Shown: positions 26,539-35,383, counted from the first letter of the stretch. The stretch: DNA of 64,000 nt from Flavihumibacter rivuli (GCF_018595685.2 NZ_CP092334.1:2322001-2386000); one strand, 5' to 3'. Made by a program: numbers and translations. Notes: generated by a model from the letters alone, not told the origin.

Positions 26539-26572
26539 CAAAACAAATGAATTATTCATTTCATTTGTTTTG
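26539..26572. repeat. Perfect inverted repeat (13-bp stem, 8-nt loop)
   Basis: CAAAACAAATGAA pairs perfectly with TTCATTTGTTTTG. It could act as a terminator for the EamA gene, because the 3' arm itself is T-rich, or as an mRNA 3'-end stabiliser. Confidence 0.75.
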
Positions 26573-26602
26573 CTTCATTCTACCTCCCCTGGCCACGGCA
26601 AC

Positions 26603-26628
26603 AAAAAAGGGCTGCCGATTGGCAACCC
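26603..26628 (-). terminator. Terminator downstream of frr
   Basis: A 7-bp stem with one mismatch (26609-26616 with 26621-26628) and a 4-nt loop, followed on the - strand by six T (26603-26608). It lies 24 bp after the frr stop. Confidence 0.8.
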
Positions 26629-26652
26629 TTCACTATTGGTAAGGCTATATGT

Positions 26653-27216
26653 TTATACTGCCATGATCTCCTTCTCCTTGGAAGCGAGGTGCTTTTCAAC
26701 CAGCGCAATATATTTATCGGTCAGTTCCTGGACATCCTTCTCTGCATCCTTAGCAGCATCTTCGCTCAAACCGTCCTTTTGAAGCTTCTTGATCTGTTCG
26801 ATACTCTCACGACGGATATTGCGGATGGCTACTTTGCTATGCTCACCTTCGCCGTTGCATCGCTTCACCAGTTCCTTACGACGCTCTTCCGTCAGGGGCG
26901 GCAGGAACATACGGATCATCACACCATCGTTCTGGGGATTGATCCCGATATTGGAATTGATGATCGCCCTTTCAATAGGCTGCAACATATTCTTCTCCCA
27001 GGGCTGAACGGTCAGGGTGCGGGCATCTGCTACAGAAACATTCGCCACCTGGTTCAGGGGAGTGGGGGAACCATAGTAATCTACCATAATACCATCAAGC
27101 ATCTGGGGATTAGCTTTTCCGGCGCGAATCTTAACCAGTTCTGCCTCCAGGTGATTGATCGCCTTCTTCATGGAGACTTCCGTATCATCCATGATCAATG
27201 ATAACTCTTCTGACAT
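26653..27216 (-). CDS. frr: Ribosome recycling factor
   Basis: RRF splits post-termination ribosomes together with EF-G. The 187-aa protein is full length and shows the family signatures: N-terminal helix leading to IRAGKANPQMLDGIMVDYYG, then TPLNQVANVSVADARTL and PWEKNMLQPIERAI. The C-terminal part has LPPLTEERRKELVK, with the long final helices. The gene usually follows pyrH, but here it is preceded by a WecA/TagO-like gene 68 bp upstream, so the common pyrH-frr pairing is not present in this window. Confidence 0.97.
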   Translation of the reverse strand: MSEELSLIMDDTEVSMKKAINHLEAELVKIRAGKANPQMLDGIMVDYYGSPTPLNQVANVSVADARTLTVQPWEKNMLQPIERAIINSNIGINPQNDGVMIRMFLPPLTEERRKELVKRCNGEGEHSKVAIRNIRRESIEQIKKLQKDGLSEDAAKDAEKDVQELTDKYIALVEKHLASKEKEIMAV

Positions 27217-27284
27217 AAGTGTAATGTTAAGCGTCGCAAAACTAAGGAAACTGCCCGCAAATTGGCAGTATTTCAGGCATCATT

Positions 27285-28415
27285 CTATTTCTGCTGCAAA
27301 ACAGCATCTTCGGTAAGGGGGACAACCTTCTTGGCCGTTCCATTCTTGACATCGTTTACCGATGTTACGAACATCCGGGGCGTCCGGCGCTGGCGCAGGT
27401 AATACATCACCCCAATGGCGGAAAAGAAAATCGAAAAGATAACAGCCATCAGTAAAGTACTGCCCAAATTGCGCATCAGGAATGCCAGGCCGATAGCTAA
27501 AACGTTGAAAGACAAAAGGGAAATAGCAATATTCCGGTGGTTCATACCATTGTCCAACAACAGGTGGTGAATATGGTTACGGTCTGGGGAGAACGGCGAA
27601 CGACGCTGGAAGATCCGGATTCCAAAAACCCTCAGGGTGTCCAGTAGGGGTACCATCAGGATAGCGAAACCCACAGCAGGAGCAGCCGCAATAGGGAGAC
27701 TAGTTTCAGTTGAACCTGCTGTATTGATGAATTTGATCACCAGTACCGCGCTGATCAGGCCGATCAGCATAGAGCCGGTATCACCCATGAAGATCCTTGC
27801 GGGCTGGAAATTAAAGATCAGGAAAGCCAGGATGGAACCAGCCATGGAAAAAGCGAGTACGGCATCCGCTATTTGCCCGACAGAGACAAAATAGATCCCG
27901 AAGACCGCTGTTGATAATAATCCCAGGCTACCGGCAAGACCATCCACCCCATCGATCAGGTTAAAGGAATTGATGATAACGATCACGGTAAGATAGCTGA
28001 ACAGTAGGCTGAAGGATTCCGGCATGGAATAGATACCCAGGAAGCCATGCATACTATGGATCTGGAGATTACCCATATAAATAATGATGAAAGCGGCCAG
28101 CACCTGACCGATGAATTTCTTCAGGGGAGAAATGATGAGGATATCATCTTTAAGGCCGAGGTAAAAAATCACAACCGCTGCAGCAAGGAAATACTGGATA
28201 TCCGTACCCTGGCTGAAATTGGCGATCAATAAGGTAGCAAAGGCAAAACCTGCAAAGATCCCAAGGCCACCAAGTGATGGAATTGGCGATTGGTGCACCT
28301 TGCGCTCGTCCGGGATATCAAAGAGTTTTTTCATTGCCGCCACCCTGATGATTACAGGGATAGCGAGGAATGAAACTGCAAAGGATATGGTTAGGGCGAG
28401 TATTACATCAAACAT
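27285..28415 (-). CDS. Undecaprenyl-phosphate sugar-1-phosphate transferase (WecA/TagO/MraY family)
   Basis: An integral membrane enzyme that transfers a sugar-1-phosphate (commonly GlcNAc-1-P) from UDP-sugar to undecaprenyl phosphate, the first step of O-antigen, capsule or similar glycan synthesis. The 376-aa protein has about 10-11 membrane segments. The family motifs are KVHQSPIPSLGG, the aspartate pair GLKDDILI, the NLIDGVDGLAG loop, IFMGDTGSM, and the late histidine motif RNHIHHLLLD. This is closer to WecA/TagO than to MraY. Sugar specificity is not resolved. Divergent from the transketolase gene. Confidence 0.9.
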   Translation of the reverse strand: MFDVILALTISFAVSFLAIPVIIRVAAMKKLFDIPDERKVHQSPIPSLGGLGIFAGFAFATLLIANFSQGTDIQYFLAAAVVIFYLGLKDDILIISPLKKFIGQVLAAFIIIYMGNLQIHSMHGFLGIYSMPESFSLLFSYLTVIVIINSFNLIDGVDGLAGSLGLLSTAVFGIYFVSVGQIADAVLAFSMAGSILAFLIFNFQPARIFMGDTGSMLIGLISAVLVIKFINTAGSTETSLPIAAAPAVGFAILMVPLLDTLRVFGIRIFQRRSPFSPDRNHIHHLLLDNGMNHRNIAISLLSFNVLAIGLAFLMRNLGSTLLMAVIFSIFFSAIGVMYYLRQRRTPRMFVTSVNDVKNGTAKKVVPLTEDAVLQQK

Positions 28416-28436
28416 GATCAGCCAATTGAAGTCTTA

Positions 28437-28444
28437 CAAAAATA
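28437..28444 (-). promoter_or_regulatory. Candidate -7 element for the WecA/TagO-like gene (TATTTTTG)
   Basis: An exact TAnnTTTG match on the - strand 22 bp upstream of the ATG. No TTG was found at the expected upstream distance. Confidence 0.3.
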
Positions 28445-28561
28445 ATGAGTGCAGCCTAACCAGACCGCGAAGGTCGGTAATTAGGGTAAAAACACCATAT
28501 TAAATTGGTATATTACCCATTTACAACGAAAATTACAGGCATTTATTCTCCAAATCTTTCC

Positions 28562-28591
28562 TTGGACAAAAATTCAAATGGGTTAGATTTG
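28562..28591 (+). promoter_or_regulatory. Bacteroidota-type promoter for the transketolase gene
   Basis: TTG (28562-28564), a 19-bp spacer, then TAGATTTG (28584-28591), matching the -33 TTG / -7 TAnnTTTG consensus with ideal spacing. The ATG at 28609 follows 17 bp later, implying a very short leader. Confidence 0.65.
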
Positions 28592-28608
28592 CCCCACAAA
28601 ATTCAGAT

Positions 28609-29445
28609 ATGGCTAGTTTAAAGGAAATCGCATCCCAGATTCGCAGGGACATAGTGAGGATGGTTCATGGCTCTGCCAGCGGCCACCCCGGAGGTTCCCT
28701 GGGCTGTGCAGATTACATGACCGCGTTGTATTTCAAGGTAATGAAGCATGACCCCAAGTTTGACATGGATGCCAAGGGAGAGGATGTCTTCGTATTATCG
28801 AACGGCCATATTTCCCCCCTATTCTATTCAACACTTGCCCGCGCAGGGTATTTCGATATCAAGGAACTGGCCACTTTCCGCAAACTGAACTCAAGGTTAC
28901 AGGGTCACCCTGCCACCCATGAACACCTTCCCGGGGTAAGGATCGCTAGCGGTTCTCTGGGCCAGGGTATGAGTGTGGCCATCGGCGCAGCCCTTACCAA
29001 GCGCCTGAATGGGGAAGATACTTATGTTTTTTCCCTGCATGGTGACGGGGAACTAGATGAAGGCCAGAACTGGGAAGCTGCCATGTTTGCCGCCCATCAT
29101 AAGGTGGACAACCTTATTTCTACCATTGACTGGAATGGCCAACAGATCGATGGTCCCACCAGCAAAGTGATGAACCTGGGTAACCTCGATAAAAAATTCG
29201 AATCATTCGGATGGGAAGTGATCATTCTCGAAGAAGGTAATGACCCTGATGCTGTTGCCGCCGCCCTGGAACACGCCAAGACTTTCCGTGGCAAAGGCAA
29301 GCCGGTGGTCATCCTGATGAAGACCGAAATGGGTAAGGGCGTCGACTTCATGGAAGGCAGCCACGAATGGCACGGCATAGCCCCCAATGACGAGCAACTC
29401 GCTAAGGCCCTGGCTCAATTACCAGAAACACTTGGTGATTACTGA
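28609..29445 (+). CDS. Transketolase, N-terminal subunit (split transketolase)
   Basis: Transketolase moves two-carbon ketol units in the non-oxidative pentose phosphate pathway. This 278-aa protein corresponds only to the thiamine-diphosphate-binding N-terminal half. It has ASGHPGGSLGCADYMTALYF near residue 23, SGSLGQGMSVAIGAAL near 117, and the ThDP/Mg motif GDGELDEGQNWEAAMFAAHH with IDWNGQQIDGP following. Two-subunit transketolases encode the pyrimidine-binding and C-terminal half as a second gene, usually directly downstream. Here the frame ends normally and is followed by a terminator, with no second half in the window. That half must be elsewhere. Confidence 0.92.
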   Translation: MASLKEIASQIRRDIVRMVHGSASGHPGGSLGCADYMTALYFKVMKHDPKFDMDAKGEDVFVLSNGHISPLFYSTLARAGYFDIKELATFRKLNSRLQGHPATHEHLPGVRIASGSLGQGMSVAIGAALTKRLNGEDTYVFSLHGDGELDEGQNWEAAMFAAHHKVDNLISTIDWNGQQIDGPTSKVMNLGNLDKKFESFGWEVIILEEGNDPDAVAAALEHAKTFRGKGKPVVILMKTEMGKGVDFMEGSHEWHGIAPNDEQLAKALAQLPETLGDY

Positions 29446-29469
29446 TTTATACATATAATTTTTTCGCAT

Positions 29470-29500
29470 AACCGCCTTCACAAGAGGCGGTTTTCTTTTT
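29470..29500 (+). terminator. Terminator downstream of the transketolase half
   Basis: A perfect 8-bp stem (29470-29477 with 29485-29492) with a 7-nt loop, followed by TTCTTTTT on the + strand. It lies 24 bp after the stop. Confidence 0.9.
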
Positions 29501-29520
29501 GTTGGTAAGGATGACGTCGG

Positions 29521-29630
29521 AGACAGGTCGGAGACGGGTCGGAGACGGGTCGGAGACGGGTCGGAGACGGGTCGGAGACGGGTCGGAGACGGGTCGGAGA
29601 CGGGTCGGAGACGGGTCGGAGACGGGTCGG
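29521..29630. repeat. Minisatellite: ten tandem copies of an 11-bp unit
   Basis: Ten head-to-tail copies of AGACGGGTCGG; the first has A in place of the first G of the GGG (AGACAGGTCGG) and the other nine are identical. It lies between the transketolase terminator and the stop codon of the convergent permease gene. The last copy pairs with an inverted copy at 29638-29647. Confidence 0.95.
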
Positions 29631-29647
29631 ACTGCGCCCGACCCGTC
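29621..29647. repeat. Hairpin formed by the last minisatellite copy, overlapping the permease stop codon
   Basis: GACGGGTCGG (29621-29630), a 7-nt loop, and CCGACCCGTC (29638-29647) form a perfect 10-bp GC-rich stem. Its right arm includes two bases of the TGA stop (29646-29648) of the leftward permease gene. It may help end that transcript, although no T-run follows. Confidence 0.85.
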
Positions 29648-30869
29648 AACTTTTTAGTTCGATCGGCTGGAGGGAGGCCTTGCGGGAAGGGAACCAGGAC
29701 GCAATGAAGGCCACAAAGGCTACGGTACCAAGTACCAGCAGGAAATCCTTCAGCAGGAATTTGACGGGGTAATGATCGATCACGAAAGTGCCGCCCTGTA
29801 AGGGAACAAGTTTGAACTGCACCTGTGCCCAGCCGATCACTAAAGCGAGCAGCGTTCCTACCAGTCCGCCTAATGTTGCCAGCAGGAATCCTTCACTTAG
29901 GAATATTGAACGAACTTTATTGTTGGAGGCGCCCAAAGCCTTGAGTACCTGGATATCCTTCTGTTTTTCCAGCACCAACATGGTGAGGGAGCCGATCATT
30001 GTGAAGGCGGCTACCACAAGGATCAGGGACAAGACCCCATAGATCACCCATTTTTCAATCTGCATGATACTGTACAGCCCCTGGTTTTGTTCATACCTGG
30101 TCAGCACTTTGTAATTCGGTCCCAGAAACTGCACCAGTTCTTCCTGGATATCTTCCTCATCGGCACCTTTAGTAAGGGAAATTTCCAGCCCGCCATATTC
30201 ATCAGGGGCAAGGTTCAGCATGCGTTGCAGGAAGCCAAGATTAGTGATCACATATTTGTTATCGAAATCCTGCTGAATTGCAAATGTGCCGGAAGAATAG
30301 ATATTATCAGCACTAAGCGACTGGAGGGGATCTGCTACATTGAGTCCCGCACCCCGCTTGGGCAGATAAACGGTCAACGGTTCGATCTGCCGGTCGCTCC
30401 AGAAGCCCAATGCATTCTCCACACCGGCACCAAATACTGCAAAAGGACGATCGGCTGAACCCGTTTCAAAGTTGCCCACTTTCACGGCAGCGGGGACAGT
30501 AGTGACTTTCCCATAATTGGAGTCTACGCCTTTCAGGTAAACAATGGTTTGGAGGTCACCATTCTGCATAAGCGCCTTTTCTTCCATGACCAGGGAAAAT
30601 GAAGCCACCCCGGGAATAGCCTTGATTCTGGAAAGTTGCCCTGGCTTGAGCAGGATGGTCTTTCCGGAAACCGGCATCACTTTCAGGTCGGTATAAAATG
30701 TGGCGTACAATGATTTCACCAGGTCCTCGAACCCGTTAAAAACACTCAACACCACAATCAGTGCAGCTGTACCGACAACAATAGCTGCCACACTCACCCA
30801 TGCGATGATGTTAATGGCATTGGTCGATTTCTTTGACTTGAAATATCGCCAGGCGAATAGTAGGTTCAA
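29646..30869 (-). CDS. FtsX/LolC-E family ABC transporter permease
   Basis: A 407-aa permease with one N-terminal membrane helix (about residues 17-45, NIIAWVSVAAIVVGTAALIVVLSVFNGFE). A large periplasmic MacB-type domain (about 50-265) follows, then three C-terminal helices around 272-295, 320-345 and 370-390. This is the LolC/LolE layout, suggesting a role in releasing lipoproteins from the inner membrane, though FtsX-fold permeases with other jobs share it. No ATPase gene is adjacent, so the partner is encoded elsewhere. The stop codon is embedded in the minisatellite hairpin. The gene follows rbfA by 44 bp and may be cotranscribed with it. Confidence 0.88.
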   Translation of the reverse strand: MNLLFAWRYFKSKKSTNAINIIAWVSVAAIVVGTAALIVVLSVFNGFEDLVKSLYATFYTDLKVMPVSGKTILLKPGQLSRIKAIPGVASFSLVMEEKALMQNGDLQTIVYLKGVDSNYGKVTTVPAAVKVGNFETGSADRPFAVFGAGVENALGFWSDRQIEPLTVYLPKRGAGLNVADPLQSLSADNIYSSGTFAIQQDFDNKYVITNLGFLQRMLNLAPDEYGGLEISLTKGADEEDIQEELVQFLGPNYKVLTRYEQNQGLYSIMQIEKWVIYGVLSLILVVAAFTMIGSLTMLVLEKQKDIQVLKALGASNNKVRSIFLSEGFLLATLGGLVGTLLALVIGWAQVQFKLVPLQGGTFVIDHYPVKFLLKDFLLVLGTVAFVAFIASWFPSRKASLQPIELKS

Positions 30870-30913
30870 GGATCAGCGGATAATATAGTTGTATAATTGG
30901 CTAGAAAGGAAGA

Positions 30914-31288
30914 TCATTCTGATGCTGTCTTCGAATCATCATCTTTGATCTTCTTGAATAGTTCTTCCATCTTGTACACCTGTTCCAGTGTATCGTCGAG
31001 GAAGAATTGAAATTCAGGAATCCTTCGCAGTTGCAGCTTCATGGCGGCGGCAAGTTCGCGCTTGATCTCCCAGCTACGATCCTTCAACTTCTCCATGGCC
31101 GCTGCCGGGTCTTTCACCTGGAAAAGGCTAATATAGATTCTCGCCTCCAAAAGATCTGGCGTTACTTTCACTGACGAAATGGAAACCATTCCCCCATCGA
31201 TCATGGTCAATCCCAAATGGCGGAATATCCCATTCATTACTTCCTGGATCTCCCCGGCTACCTGCTTTTGTCTTTTCGTCTCTTTCAT
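30914..31288 (-). CDS. rbfA: Ribosome-binding factor A
   Basis: RbfA binds the 30S subunit during late maturation and cold adaptation. The 124-aa protein has the KH-like fold signatures: N-terminal QKQVAGEIQEVMNGIF, then VSISSVKVTPDLLEARIYIS, a helical segment, and the C-terminal LQLRRIPEFQFFLDDTLEQV. Length is typical, with a short charged tail. It is the first gene of a leftward pair with the LolC/E-type permease and is divergent from the MsbA-like gene. RsgA, which removes RbfA from the ribosome, is also encoded in the window. Confidence 0.95.
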   Translation of the reverse strand: MKETKRQKQVAGEIQEVMNGIFRHLGLTMIDGGMVSISSVKVTPDLLEARIYISLFQVKDPAAAMEKLKDRSWEIKRELAAAMKLQLRRIPEFQFFLDDTLEQVYKMEELFKKIKDDDSKTASE

Positions 31289-31357
31289 AACCCTACCTTT
31301 TATAGCTGTAAAATTAGGATTTAGCTGCCAAAGGAAGGCCTCCTCCCCAATTTAGTG

Positions 31358-31365
31358 TAGGTTTG
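31358..31365 (+). promoter_or_regulatory. Candidate -7 element for the MsbA-like gene (TAGGTTTG)
   Basis: Exact TAnnTTTG match 25 bp upstream of the ATG; no clear TTG at the expected -33 distance. Confidence 0.35.
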
Positions 31366-31390
31366 CACCTTCAAAGCGCTATAAAACCGA

Positions 31391-33211
31391 ATGAAAAAAT
31401 TCTCCCGGATCCTTAAATACCTGGGCGACAAGAAAGGTAATATCATCCTTTATTTCTTGTTCAACCTCTTGTCAATTGTTTTCTCCCTGGTATCACTGGC
31501 CATGCTGGCCCCCTTCCTCCAGTTGCTTTTTGGACAGGAGAAACTGGTGAACGTTGAACCCGTATTTGATTTCTCCGCCACAGGATTGCTCCAGCTTTTC
31601 AAATTCAAGCTGAGCCAATTGATCAGCACCCAGGGCCCCATTTATGCCCTCGCAGCCATTTGTGTCACTATCATCATCTCCATATTCTTCAAGAACCTCT
31701 TCCTTTACATGGCCTACCGGGTCCTTGCCCCCATGCGCAACCATGTGATGACCCGTCTCCGCGCCGACTTGTACAGTAAAATCCTGGTACTTCCCATCGG
31801 CTACTTCACGGAACAAAGGAAGGGCGATATCATCAGCCGGATGAGCAATGATGCGAACGAAGTGGAATGGAGCGTTATGGCTGCCATGGAAGCCCTGATC
31901 AAGGAACCCATGACCATCATCATCATCCTTACCACGCTGATCTTTTTAAGTCCCATCCTTTCCCTTTTCCTCCTTGTACTGCTGCCAGCCACCGGATTCA
32001 TCATCGGCAGGGTGAGCAGGAGCCTGAAGAAGCAATCCGGCACCGCGCAGGAACAGCAGGGACTTCTTCTCTCCGTCCTGGACGAAACCCTTGGTGGCAT
32101 GAGGGTGATCAAGGCTTTTAATGCTGAAAATATCATTGGCGAAAAATTCCACTCCCTCAACAAATCGCTTAACCATATCCGTAACCAGATGAATTTCCGC
32201 CGCGACCTGGCATCTCCCATGTCGGAATTCCTCGGGGTGCTGGTATTGTCCGCCATTCTCTGGTTCGGGGGAAAGCTCGTCCTGAACAATACGGCAGGTC
32301 TTGAAGCCGATGCTTTCATTACCTATATCGTATTCTTTACCCAGATCATCAACCCCGCCAAATCCCTTTCCACTGCTTTCTACAATGTGCAAAGGGGTAG
32401 TGCAGCCGTGGAAAGGATCGAATCCGTCCTGTCGGCGCCAGTAAAGGTGGAAGAGGCCATTAATCCTAAAACCCTCCAATCTTTTGAAAAGAGCATTGAG
32501 TTCCGCAATGTTTCTTTTGCGTATGAAGACGCAGTGATCCTACAGGATATCAACCTGGTCATTGAAAAGGGCAAGACCATAGCCCTGGTGGGCTCATCAG
32601 GTTCGGGTAAATCCACCCTGGCCGACCTCGTACCAAGGTTTCATGACGTGACCTCAGGGGAACTGCTGATAGACGGTATCAATATCAGGGAGTATTCATT
32701 GGAGTCGGTAAGGAACCAATTGAGCATCGTAACCCAGGAGCCCATCCTGTTCAACGACACTATTGCCAATAATATCGCCCTTGGCAAGCCCGGAGCCAAC
32801 GCCCTGGAGATCGAGCAGGCCGCCAAGGTTGCCAATGCCCATCATTTCATTTCATTGAAGGAACAGGGTTACGATACCAATATCGGCGACCGCGGCAGTA
32901 AACTTAGCGGAGGCGAAAGGCAACGCCTTACCATTGCGAGGGCCGTTCTCAAGAATCCGCCGATCCTGATCCTGGATGAAGCCACTTCTTCGCTGGATAC
33001 CGAAAGCGAAAGGCTGGTACAGGATGCCATCGATAACATGATGCAGAACCGGACAAGCATCGTAATCGCACACCGTTTGAGCACCATCAGACATGCGGAC
33101 GAGATCATTGTGCTCCAGAAAGGCCGCATTGTGGAAAGGGGTAGCCATGAAAGCCTGATCGCCCAAAACGGTTTTTACAAACGGTTGGTCGAAATGCAGG
33201 AAGTAAAATAA
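31391..33211 (+). CDS. ABC exporter, fused permease-ATPase (MsbA/LmrA-like)
   Basis: A half-transporter expected to work as a homodimer, flipping lipids or exporting hydrophobic compounds. The 606-aa protein has an N-terminal six-helix membrane domain (about 1-340) including the coupling segment EQRKGDIISRMSNDANEVEW. The nucleotide-binding domain (about 370-606) has Walker A GSSGSGKST (from residue 401), signature LSGGERQR (near 505), Walker B ILILDEATSSLD (near 527) and the switch histidine in VIAHRLSTI. Members of this group in Bacteroidota are often annotated msbA, but substrate is not provable here. A terminator follows at 33220-33243. Confidence 0.9.
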   Translation: MKKFSRILKYLGDKKGNIILYFLFNLLSIVFSLVSLAMLAPFLQLLFGQEKLVNVEPVFDFSATGLLQLFKFKLSQLISTQGPIYALAAICVTIIISIFFKNLFLYMAYRVLAPMRNHVMTRLRADLYSKILVLPIGYFTEQRKGDIISRMSNDANEVEWSVMAAMEALIKEPMTIIIILTTLIFLSPILSLFLLVLLPATGFIIGRVSRSLKKQSGTAQEQQGLLLSVLDETLGGMRVIKAFNAENIIGEKFHSLNKSLNHIRNQMNFRRDLASPMSEFLGVLVLSAILWFGGKLVLNNTAGLEADAFITYIVFFTQIINPAKSLSTAFYNVQRGSAAVERIESVLSAPVKVEEAINPKTLQSFEKSIEFRNVSFAYEDAVILQDINLVIEKGKTIALVGSSGSGKSTLADLVPRFHDVTSGELLIDGINIREYSLESVRNQLSIVTQEPILFNDTIANNIALGKPGANALEIEQAAKVANAHHFISLKEQGYDTNIGDRGSKLSGGERQRLTIARAVLKNPPILILDEATSSLDTESERLVQDAIDNMMQNRTSIVIAHRLSTIRHADEIIVLQKGRIVERGSHESLIAQNGFYKRLVEMQEVK

Positions 33212-33219
33212 ATTTGAGC

Positions 33220-33243
33220 GCCACTCTTTTGGGTGGCCTTTTT
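33220..33243 (+). terminator. Terminator downstream of the MsbA-like gene
   Basis: A 7-bp stem with one G-T pair (33220-33226 with 33231-33237) and a TTTT loop, followed by CTTTTT. It lies 8 bp after the stop. Confidence 0.75.
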
Positions 33244-33262
33244 AATAGCTAAATGAACACAC

Positions 33263-35362
33263 ATGAGAATGACCCGCTTGCTGGCTGGCGCCTTACTCCT
33301 TTGCCAATTGGGAATGGCGCAACAGAAATCCTTCACCTTTGAACAGGCTTTCAAGGGAAGTCCGACCAATATCCTGCAACCCCTGCCCGCTCCTAACAAA
33401 TGGATCAATGACAACCAGTACCTGGTCCAGAAGAAAGACAGCGATGGAAAAATGAAACAGTATGCCGTGGACGTAAAGACCGGCAAGGAAGTGGAATTCA
33501 CCGGAACCATCCCGGTGGAGGAGAAAGGTGTTGCCGTTCCCGCCCTTGCCATCCAGGGTGCCAGAAACCAGACAGCATCACCCGATGGAAAGTATTGGGC
33601 CTATACCAAGGCAGACAATAACCTTTACATCATGGAGATCGCCACAAAGAAGGAAACTGCACTCACCAGTGATGGTAACGACTCCTTGCTGAACGGTTAT
33701 GCTTCATGGGTATACTATGAAGAAATACTGGGAAGGGCCAGCAGGTACAAGGCATTCTGGTGGAGCAATGATGGCAAGCATCTCTCCTTTATGCGCTTTG
33801 ATGAAACCGGTGTTCCCGTTTTCCCCATCTATGTAGCGGATGGCCAGCACGGCTATCTCGAAAACACCCGCTACCCTAAAGTTGGCGACAAGAATCCCGA
33901 AGTGAAGATCGGGATCGTGAATATGGAGAACGGTCAAACCACCTGGGCGGATTTCAACCAGAAAGAAGACCAATATTTCGGCACCCCGGTTTGGGCCCCG
34001 GATGGAAAACTCTGGATCCAATGGCTGAACCGTGGCCAGGACAACCTGAAAGTATTCAGTGTTGATCCAAACTCCGGCAATAAGGCCCTTGTATATGAAG
34101 AAAAGCAAGCCACCTGGATCGACCTTGATGATTCAGATCGCTTTGAATTCCTCTCTGGCAATAATGGCTTCATCCTGAAAAGCGATAAGAGCGGCTGGCG
34201 CCAACTCTACCTCCATGACCTTTCCGGCAAGCAAGTCAGCCAGATCACCAATGGGGAATTCACTGTGGGCGATGTATTCAGGATCGATGAGAAGGGAAAG
34301 CGCGTATACTTCACCGCGAGGAAAGAAAACAGCGCACGCTGGGACCTCTACAGCGCCAGCTTCGATGGCAAGCAGCTGAACAGGCATTCCTTCGGGGAAT
34401 ACTCTTTCACCGGGATGAACCTTTCACCCAACAACAAATTTTTTACAACCACTTACTCCAATATCAATACCCCTCCCACTACCGTATTGGTAGACATGAA
34501 GGGAAAGGTCATCAGGGAGATCGCGAGTGCGAAAGGTGCAGAATGGGGTAATTATGTTCTACCCAAAAAAGAACTGACAAGGGTGAAATCTGCCGATGGA
34601 CTATTTGACCTGCCGGTACTGATCACCTACCCTATCAACTTTGACCCCAATAAGAAATACCCTGTCCTCGTGAGCATCTATGGCGGGCCGAATGCCGGTA
34701 CCGTTTACGATAATTTCCGTGCCCCCGCAACAGAAGGCTGGTGGGCCCAGGAAGGCATCATCCAGGTGGCCTTCGACAACAGGAGCAGCGGCCATTTCGG
34801 CAAGAAAGGCATGAACTATATCCATCGCCAGTTGGGCAAATACGAGATCGAGGATTACATGGCCTGCGCCAAATGGATGAAGTCACAGCCATGGGTAGAT
34901 GGAAATAAAATTGCGATTACCGGTGGAAGCTTTGGTGGCTATATGACCTGCATGGCCCTTACCTACGGCTCAGATGTGTTCACACATGGTGTGGCGAATG
35001 CCTCCGTAACCGACTGGTCACTTTATGATACCCATTATACCGAAAGATTCATGGATACCCCACAGGAAAACCCTGAAGGATACAAGAACACTGCGGTAAT
35101 GACCTATGCCAATAAGTACAAAGGCTTGTTGCGAATCGTCCATGGTACTACCGATGACAATGTTCACATGCAGAACAGTATCCAGCTGATCAACAAACTT
35201 CAGGATCTCAAAAAGCATTTTGAGTTCATGCTCTATCCCAATGAAAGACATGGAATTGGTGCTAATGTTCCGGCCAAGCGCGTCCACAATACACTGGAAG
35301 CTGCCCAGTTCTATTACCATAACCTCCTCGGAAAGTCTATCCCGGAAGTATTCTGGAAGTAA
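33263..35362 (+). CDS. Dipeptidyl peptidase IV-like S9 family serine peptidase
   Basis: A prolyl-type oligopeptidase that would trim dipeptides from the N terminus of peptides, expected in the periplasm. The 699-aa protein has a signal peptide (about residues 1-19, ending GMAQQ), an N-terminal beta-propeller (DPPIV_N, about 60-440) and a C-terminal alpha/beta-hydrolase domain (about 480-699). The catalytic triad is visible: Ser in GGSFGGYM (near 555), Asp in GTTDDNV (near 631) and His in NERHGI (near 663). The YEEILGR glutamate motif near residue 155, used by DPP-IV to hold the substrate N terminus, is also present. It stands alone between terminators at 33220-33243 and 35384-35414. Confidence 0.94.
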   Translation: MRMTRLLAGALLLCQLGMAQQKSFTFEQAFKGSPTNILQPLPAPNKWINDNQYLVQKKDSDGKMKQYAVDVKTGKEVEFTGTIPVEEKGVAVPALAIQGARNQTASPDGKYWAYTKADNNLYIMEIATKKETALTSDGNDSLLNGYASWVYYEEILGRASRYKAFWWSNDGKHLSFMRFDETGVPVFPIYVADGQHGYLENTRYPKVGDKNPEVKIGIVNMENGQTTWADFNQKEDQYFGTPVWAPDGKLWIQWLNRGQDNLKVFSVDPNSGNKALVYEEKQATWIDLDDSDRFEFLSGNNGFILKSDKSGWRQLYLHDLSGKQVSQITNGEFTVGDVFRIDEKGKRVYFTARKENSARWDLYSASFDGKQLNRHSFGEYSFTGMNLSPNNKFFTTTYSNINTPPTTVLVDMKGKVIREIASAKGAEWGNYVLPKKELTRVKSADGLFDLPVLITYPINFDPNKKYPVLVSIYGGPNAGTVYDNFRAPATEGWWAQEGIIQVAFDNRSSGHFGKKGMNYIHRQLGKYEIEDYMACAKWMKSQPWVDGNKIAITGGSFGGYMTCMALTYGSDVFTHGVANASVTDWSLYDTHYTERFMDTPQENPEGYKNTAVMTYANKYKGLLRIVHGTTDDNVHMQNSIQLINKLQDLKKHFEFMLYPNERHGIGANVPAKRVHNTLEAAQFYYHNLLGKSIPEVFWK

Positions 35363-35383
35363 GCTTAACCAACAAATAATCAG

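Noticed and set aside
29419..29649. A 76-codon frame encoding repeated DPSPTRLRPVS
   Set aside because: It is a by-product of the 11-bp minisatellite read in one frame, lies between two convergent genes and overlaps both their ends; no start signal.
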